From assembly GCA_002495885.1 (NCBI GenBank), contig DAHG01000071.1:1-64000 (forward strand): DNA of 64,000 nt, written 5' to 3'. Position numbers and translations under genes: made by a program. Below, in pieces: positions 60,494 through 64,000 of this stretch (position 1 is the stretch's first letter; each line of letters begins with the position of its first letter). The stretch is from Methanocellaceae archaeon UBA148 (GTDB lineage: Archaea; Halobacteriota; UBA148). The notes under the pieces were generated by a model, which was given only the letters and a program-made list of their open reading frames with translations, was not told the origin of the DNA and did no database searches.

Positions 60494-61648
60494 ATGAAAG
60501 TCGTTAAGGACCCGGTCCATGGTTACATACTATTGGATAAGTTCGCACTAGGACTTATCGATACACCAGAGGTACAACGCCTAAGGCGCATTCGACAACT
60601 TGGTCTATCAAATTTTGTATATCCTGGCGCTAACCATACCAGATTCGAACACTCGCTTGGAACACTGCATTTGGTGGATATGCTCTTGAATACATTGAGC
60701 ATCGATGACGAAGAACGAGATGAAGTTCGGGCAGCTGCATTGTTACACGATATTGGACACGGACCGTTTTCACATTCTACGGAAGGTATTTTGGAGAGAT
60801 ATACTGGTAAAAATCACGATGATGTGGGCGATCTTATTATTGGTGAAATTGCAGATGTTTTAGAGACTCAGTCAATCGATCCCTCTCACATCTCAAAACT
60901 CATCCTGGGTGAAACACCCCTTGGACAGTTGATAAACAGCGAACTTGATGCGGACAGAATGGATTATCTGGTAAGGGATGCATATTATACTGGTGTCGCA
61001 TACGGAGTCATCGACTATGTGCGATTGATATATGAGATGGAGTTCAGGGAAGAATTGTTGGTGGTCAGGGAAGGTGGATTGCAGGCTGCAGAATCCTTGC
61101 TTATATCCCGCTTTCTGATGCACCCTACCGTCTATTTCCATCATGTGAGCAGGATCGGTGAGGCAATGCTTTCACATGCCACTGAGGCGTTGATAGAAAC
61201 CGGGCTGGACCCAAATGTGTTAAAAAGGATGGACGACTCTGAGCTGATGGCAACGCTAAGAAGCACAAAAGGCTATCCGCGTGATATCGCAGAGCGAATG
61301 GACCGCCGCAGATTGTTCAAACGAGCGATTTACCTGGGAAAGGACTCCGTGGACATCGAGAGAGTGCTAGAGTTCCAGAATCAGTATAAAAAAATTGAGA
61401 GCGAAATGGCCAGAGAAGCTGGGCTTCCGGGTGGCTATGTTTTGTTGGATATTCCAAAGCGATTGGAGATCGCCGAGGGCAGGTCGAGAATACTGATCAA
61501 AGATGAAATGAAGCACTTGGATGAAGTTTCTCAGCTCGTGCGTGCATTGGTGGACGCGCAATGGGATAACTGGAAGCTGGGCGTGTACACGCCAGAGGAA
61601 CACAGGGCTAAAGTAGAGAAAGTCGCGAGGAATTATCTTGTCAAATGA
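60494..61648 (+). CDS. HD-domain phosphohydrolase (SAMHD1/dNTPase-like)
   Basis: 384 aa. HD motif with His53 (TRFEHSLGTLHL), His85-Asp86 in LLHDIGHGPFSH, and the distal Asp in SELDADRMDYL, coordinating a metal. The N-terminal KDPVHGYILL segment is typical of archaeal and bacterial dGTPase-like members. Probable dNTP triphosphohydrolase, substrate untested. Its end overlaps ubiX by 11 bases. Confidence 0.88.
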   Translation: MKVVKDPVHGYILLDKFALGLIDTPEVQRLRRIRQLGLSNFVYPGANHTRFEHSLGTLHLVDMLLNTLSIDDEERDEVRAAALLHDIGHGPFSHSTEGILERYTGKNHDDVGDLIIGEIADVLETQSIDPSHISKLILGETPLGQLINSELDADRMDYLVRDAYYTGVAYGVIDYVRLIYEMEFREELLVVREGGLQAAESLLISRFLMHPTVYFHHVSRIGEAMLSHATEALIETGLDPNVLKRMDDSELMATLRSTKGYPRDIAERMDRRRLFKRAIYLGKDSVDIERVLEFQNQYKKIESEMAREAGLPGGYVLLDIPKRLEIAEGRSRILIKDEMKHLDEVSQLVRALVDAQWDNWKLGVYTPEEHRAKVEKVARNYLVK

Positions 61649-62195
61649 GATAGTTGTTGGGATAAGTGGCGCCTCCGGAGTGCAATATGGTGTAAGATTG
61701 CTCGAGGTATTGAGAAATAGGGCTGAAACACACCTCATCATATCGGAGAACGCTAAATTAATCTTGAAAATTGAAACGGAGTATGAATTAGAGGATGTCC
61801 TACGGCTTGCATCACATGTACATGCCCCAGATGATTTGACTGCTGTGATCGCCAGCGGCTCATATCAGTTTGATGCAGCGGTAATCGCGCCGTGCAGCAT
61901 GAAAACACTGGGATCCATTGCCAATGGCATATCTTCCACACTGATAACGCGAATAGGGGACATCTGTCTGAAAGAAGGCAGAAAATTGATTTTGGTGCCA
62001 AGGGAGACCCCTCTCAGTTTAGTTCATATGGAGAACATGGTAAAAATAAAACGAGCAGGAGCGATAGTCATGCCTGCCTGCCCAAGCTTTTACTCCAAGC
62101 CCAAGACCACTTCTGACATAATAGATATCATAGTAGGGCGCATTCTGGACCTCTTGGGAATGGAGAACGACCTATCTGGGAGGTGGAATCCTTGA
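61638..62195 (+). CDS. ubiX: Flavin prenyltransferase UbiX
   Basis: Makes prenylated FMN, the cofactor of UbiD decarboxylases. 185 aa: VGISGASGVQYGVRLLEVL at the N-terminus, CSMKTLGSIANGI, and LVPRETPLSLVHMENM near residue 120. Starts with TTG preceded by GAGG. The stop overlaps the TTG start of ubiD (TTGA), so enzyme and cofactor maker are co-translated. Confidence 0.93.
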   Translation: MSNEIVVGISGASGVQYGVRLLEVLRNRAETHLIISENAKLILKIETEYELEDVLRLASHVHAPDDLTAVIASGSYQFDAAVIAPCSMKTLGSIANGISSTLITRIGDICLKEGRKLILVPRETPLSLVHMENMVKIKRAGAIVMPACPSFYSKPKTTSDIIDIIVGRILDLLGMENDLSGRWNP

Positions 62196-63433
62196 GTTTT
62201 AGGGGTTTCATAGATAGAATCGCAGGGGAAGGCGGGCTGGTTGAAGTTCATAAGCGAGTGTCATCTAACCTGGAGGCAGCTGCAATTGCTAAGAAAAGCG
62301 GCACCACCCTTTTCCATGATGTTGACGGGTCAAAAGTCGTGATGAACCTTCTGGGATCGCGTGATTTGCTCTCTAAAGCGTTAAACATTCCCAGAAAAGA
62401 GATTGCGATGCGCCTCTCAAAGATTAAATGCGGCAAGGCAATAGTTACAGAAGATCTGCTTTTGGATGAAATAAGCAAGCCGGATCTTTCCAAGCTCCCG
62501 ATACTGACCCATTTTAAAGGGGAGCGCCCGTATATAACCGCAGGCGTTGTGGTCTCAAGATTGGATGATGTTCAGAATGCATCCATCCACAGACTGATGG
62601 TTCTGAACAAGACTGAATTGGCGGCAAGATTGGTACCACCACGTCACACATACACCATGCATCAAAAGGCAGCCCAGAGGGGTGAACCACTGCCGGTGGC
62701 AATAGTTATTGGAATGGACCCCATTACGTTATTCGCTTCTTGCACAAGGGTTCCTGTGGGGGAGGAATTTAATTATGCTTCTGCACTAAGAGGTGAGCCC
62801 GTTAAGCTCATGAGATGTGAAAATGGAGTTGCAGTGCCGGATGCCGAAATAGTGCTTGAGGGATACATACATCCAACGAAGAGGGCAAAGGAAGGTCCAT
62901 TTGTGGATATAACTGGCACCTATGACATCGTTCGCGAGGAGCCTTTGATCGAGCTGACTCGGATGATACGTCGCTCTGACCCAATTTATCATGGCATAAT
63001 GCCTTCCGGAGGTGAGCATCGCCTGCTTATGGGGGTGTCCTATGAGCCCAGTATTTACAAGGCGGTAGGAAGCGTAACCAAGGTGAAAAATGTCGTGCTA
63101 ACGGAGGGTGGATGTTGCTATCTCCATGCCGTCGTTCAGATAGAGAAGCAGACCGAGAGCGATGGGAAAAAGGCTATCATGATGGCTTTTGCCGCTCACA
63201 CCAGCCTGAAGCACGTGCTAATCGTGGATGAGGACATAGATATATTCGATCCGAGAGAATTGGAATATGCGGTGGCAACCCGGGTGAGAGGGGATAGAGA
63301 CATCCTGATACTTCCTCACGTTCGGGGATCATCTTTGGATCCATGTTGTACGTCGGACGGGGTTTCCACTAAGGTGGGGGTAGATGCCACCAAGACACTT
63401 GAAAACCCCGAGAGATTTAAGAGGGTGTTCTGA
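62192..63433 (+). CDS. ubiD: UbiD-family decarboxylase, probable anhydromevalonate phosphate decarboxylase
   Basis: 413 aa. TTG 62192 is chosen: GGAGGT lies seven bases upstream and TTGA couples it to ubiX. UbiD signatures are NASIHRLMVLNKTELA, the prenyl-FMN site HTYTMHQKAAQRGEPLP, and the catalytic-type Glu in ITGTYDIVREEPLIELTRM. In archaea, UbiD homologues next to aconitase X decarboxylate trans-anhydromevalonate 5-phosphate to isopentenyl phosphate. With UbiX before and AcnX after, that role is favoured over a quinone pathway one. Confidence 0.88.
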   Translation: MSFRGFIDRIAGEGGLVEVHKRVSSNLEAAAIAKKSGTTLFHDVDGSKVVMNLLGSRDLLSKALNIPRKEIAMRLSKIKCGKAIVTEDLLLDEISKPDLSKLPILTHFKGERPYITAGVVVSRLDDVQNASIHRLMVLNKTELAARLVPPRHTYTMHQKAAQRGEPLPVAIVIGMDPITLFASCTRVPVGEEFNYASALRGEPVKLMRCENGVAVPDAEIVLEGYIHPTKRAKEGPFVDITGTYDIVREEPLIELTRMIRRSDPIYHGIMPSGGEHRLLMGVSYEPSIYKAVGSVTKVKNVVLTEGGCCYLHAVVQIEKQTESDGKKAIMMAFAAHTSLKHVLIVDEDIDIFDPRELEYAVATRVRGDRDILILPHVRGSSLDPCCTSDGVSTKVGVDATKTLENPERFKRVF

Positions 63434-63454
63434 GACAAGGCGAGGTTATCATAC

Positions 63455-64000
63455 ATGCATCTAACAAAAGAGGAGGAAGCGATCTACAAAGGCGAATTTG
63501 GTGCAACCAAGCAAAAAGCCATGGAGATTCTGGTCTCGCTGGGTGATATTTACGATGCTAACTCTTTGATTCCGGTTGACAGTGCCCAGATATCTGGGGT
63601 TTCCTATAGGACTATTGGTGATGCTGGTCTAGAGTGGATTTCAGACTTGGATGCCAGGGTCGAAGTCCCATCAATGCTAAATCCAGCAGGCATGGATCGA
63701 GAGAACTGGAGTGACATGGGCATACCTGCGAAATTTGCCGAGAAACAAGAAGAAATATTGCGGGCATATGAACGATTGGGCATAAATCCGAGGTGTACGT
63801 GTACGCCCTACTATATCGATCCCCCAAAATTTGGAGGGCATCTCGCATGGGCAGAATCCTCAGCGGTGGCATACGCCAATTCCGTCCTAGGTGCCAGAAC
63901 CAATAGGGAGGGGGGGCCGAGTGCCTTGGCGGCTGCAATCATCGGAAAAACGCCTTGCTGCGGGCTTCACTTGGATGAAAATAGAGCTCCAGATGTTTTG
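63455..64000 (+). CDS. Aconitase X, probable phosphomevalonate dehydratase large subunit (partial)
   Basis: The frame is open from ATG 63455 to the window edge (182 codons seen; the family is about 400). N-terminal AcnX motifs are visible: TKEEEAIYKGEFGATKQKAM, AQISGVSYRTIGDAGLEWI, CTCTPYYI, HLAWAESSAVAYANS and ARTNREGGPSALAAAIIGKT. The small subunit (swivelling domain) is presumably beyond the edge. It dehydrates mevalonate 5-phosphate in the archaeal mevalonate route, one step before the neighbouring UbiD. Confidence 0.88.
   Translation, partial: MHLTKEEEAIYKGEFGATKQKAMEILVSLGDIYDANSLIPVDSAQISGVSYRTIGDAGLEWISDLDARVEVPSMLNPAGMDRENWSDMGIPAKFAEKQEEILRAYERLGINPRCTCTPYYIDPPKFGGHLAWAESSAVAYANSVLGARTNREGGPSALAAAIIGKTPCCGLHLDENRAPDVL

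Noticed and set aside
1..64000. CRISPR arrays, rRNA genes or a Cdc6-linked origin
   Set aside because: No regularly spaced direct repeats, no rRNA-like sequence, and no orc1/cdc6 gene with origin boxes was seen.

Overview
The window is archaeal and carries essentially one information-processing and anabolic gene set: MC1 chromatin protein, PCNA, both primase subunits, GINS51, MCM, TBP, TFS, eL42, eS27, aIF2-alpha, Nop10, NMD3, Taw2 and RNase HII. A methanogenesis marker 14 homologue, MptD (methanopterin route), archaeal ThyA, geranylgeranyl reductase with a partner ferredoxin, archaetidylserine genes and archaeosortase A point to a euryarchaeon of the methane- or alkane-metabolising Methanomicrobia-like group (a methanogen, ANME or relative). 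No rRNA or mcr genes are present, so the exact lineage is left open. One intron-containing tRNA-Arg gene is present. Starts are often GTG or TTG, and many genes overlap by ATGA, GTGA or TTGA, which indicates translational coupling.

Layout: 1-3.7 kb holds MC1, dCTP deaminase, tRNA-Arg(UCG), a permease and orphans. 3.9-11.1 kb holds a DHH phosphoesterase and an arginine/ornithine block (argC-CBS-argJ and argB-ocd) split by an inserted segment. 11.2-13.9 kb holds a TSUP permease and the operon artA-asd-pssA-mptD. 14-16.6 kb holds Nudix, TFS, PCNA and PriL. 16.6-27.4 kb is a metal (probably nickel) island: NikR; a seven-gene minus-strand operon (PGF-CTERM surface protein, 46-aa Cys-rich protein, substrate-binding protein, permease, ATPase fused to a methyltransferase, CooC-like ATPase, O-methyltransferase); and a plus-strand NikMNQO/CbiMNQO importer. 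27.4-32.5 kb is a replication/translation operon from PriS to EndoQ. 32.8-43.4 kb holds GTP-PEPCK, Fd-GGR, TrkA-TrkH-TrkA, RNase HII, TatA, ThiC, a frameshifted Cas4-like gene and an Hjc-like nuclease. 43.4-54.5 kb holds TBP, MCM, DUF424, NMD3, prenyl synthase, an ABC export/surface system, Taw2 and a GTPase.

54.5-58.4 kb is an accessory patch of minus-strand genes (UPF0316, SemiSWEET, and a decayed NurA / cytosine-methyltransferase / HNH module) separated by hairpin-rich intergenic DNA and bounded by inverted repeats. 58.4-64 kb holds ThyA with methanogenesis marker 14, then HD hydrolase, UbiX, UbiD and aconitase X. The last three fit the archaeal modified mevalonate pathway (phosphomevalonate dehydratase plus prenyl-FMN-dependent decarboxylase).

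The most interesting system is the metal island. A surface-anchored protein, a tiny cysteine protein, a binding-protein-dependent importer whose ATPase is covalently joined to a SAM methyltransferase, a CooC-type metallochaperone ATPase and a second methyltransferase are arranged as one transcription unit back-to-back with a PDGLE-type nickel/cobalt ECF transporter and close to NikR. This suggests import of a metal complex followed by methylation or metal delivery. That function is inferred, not shown.
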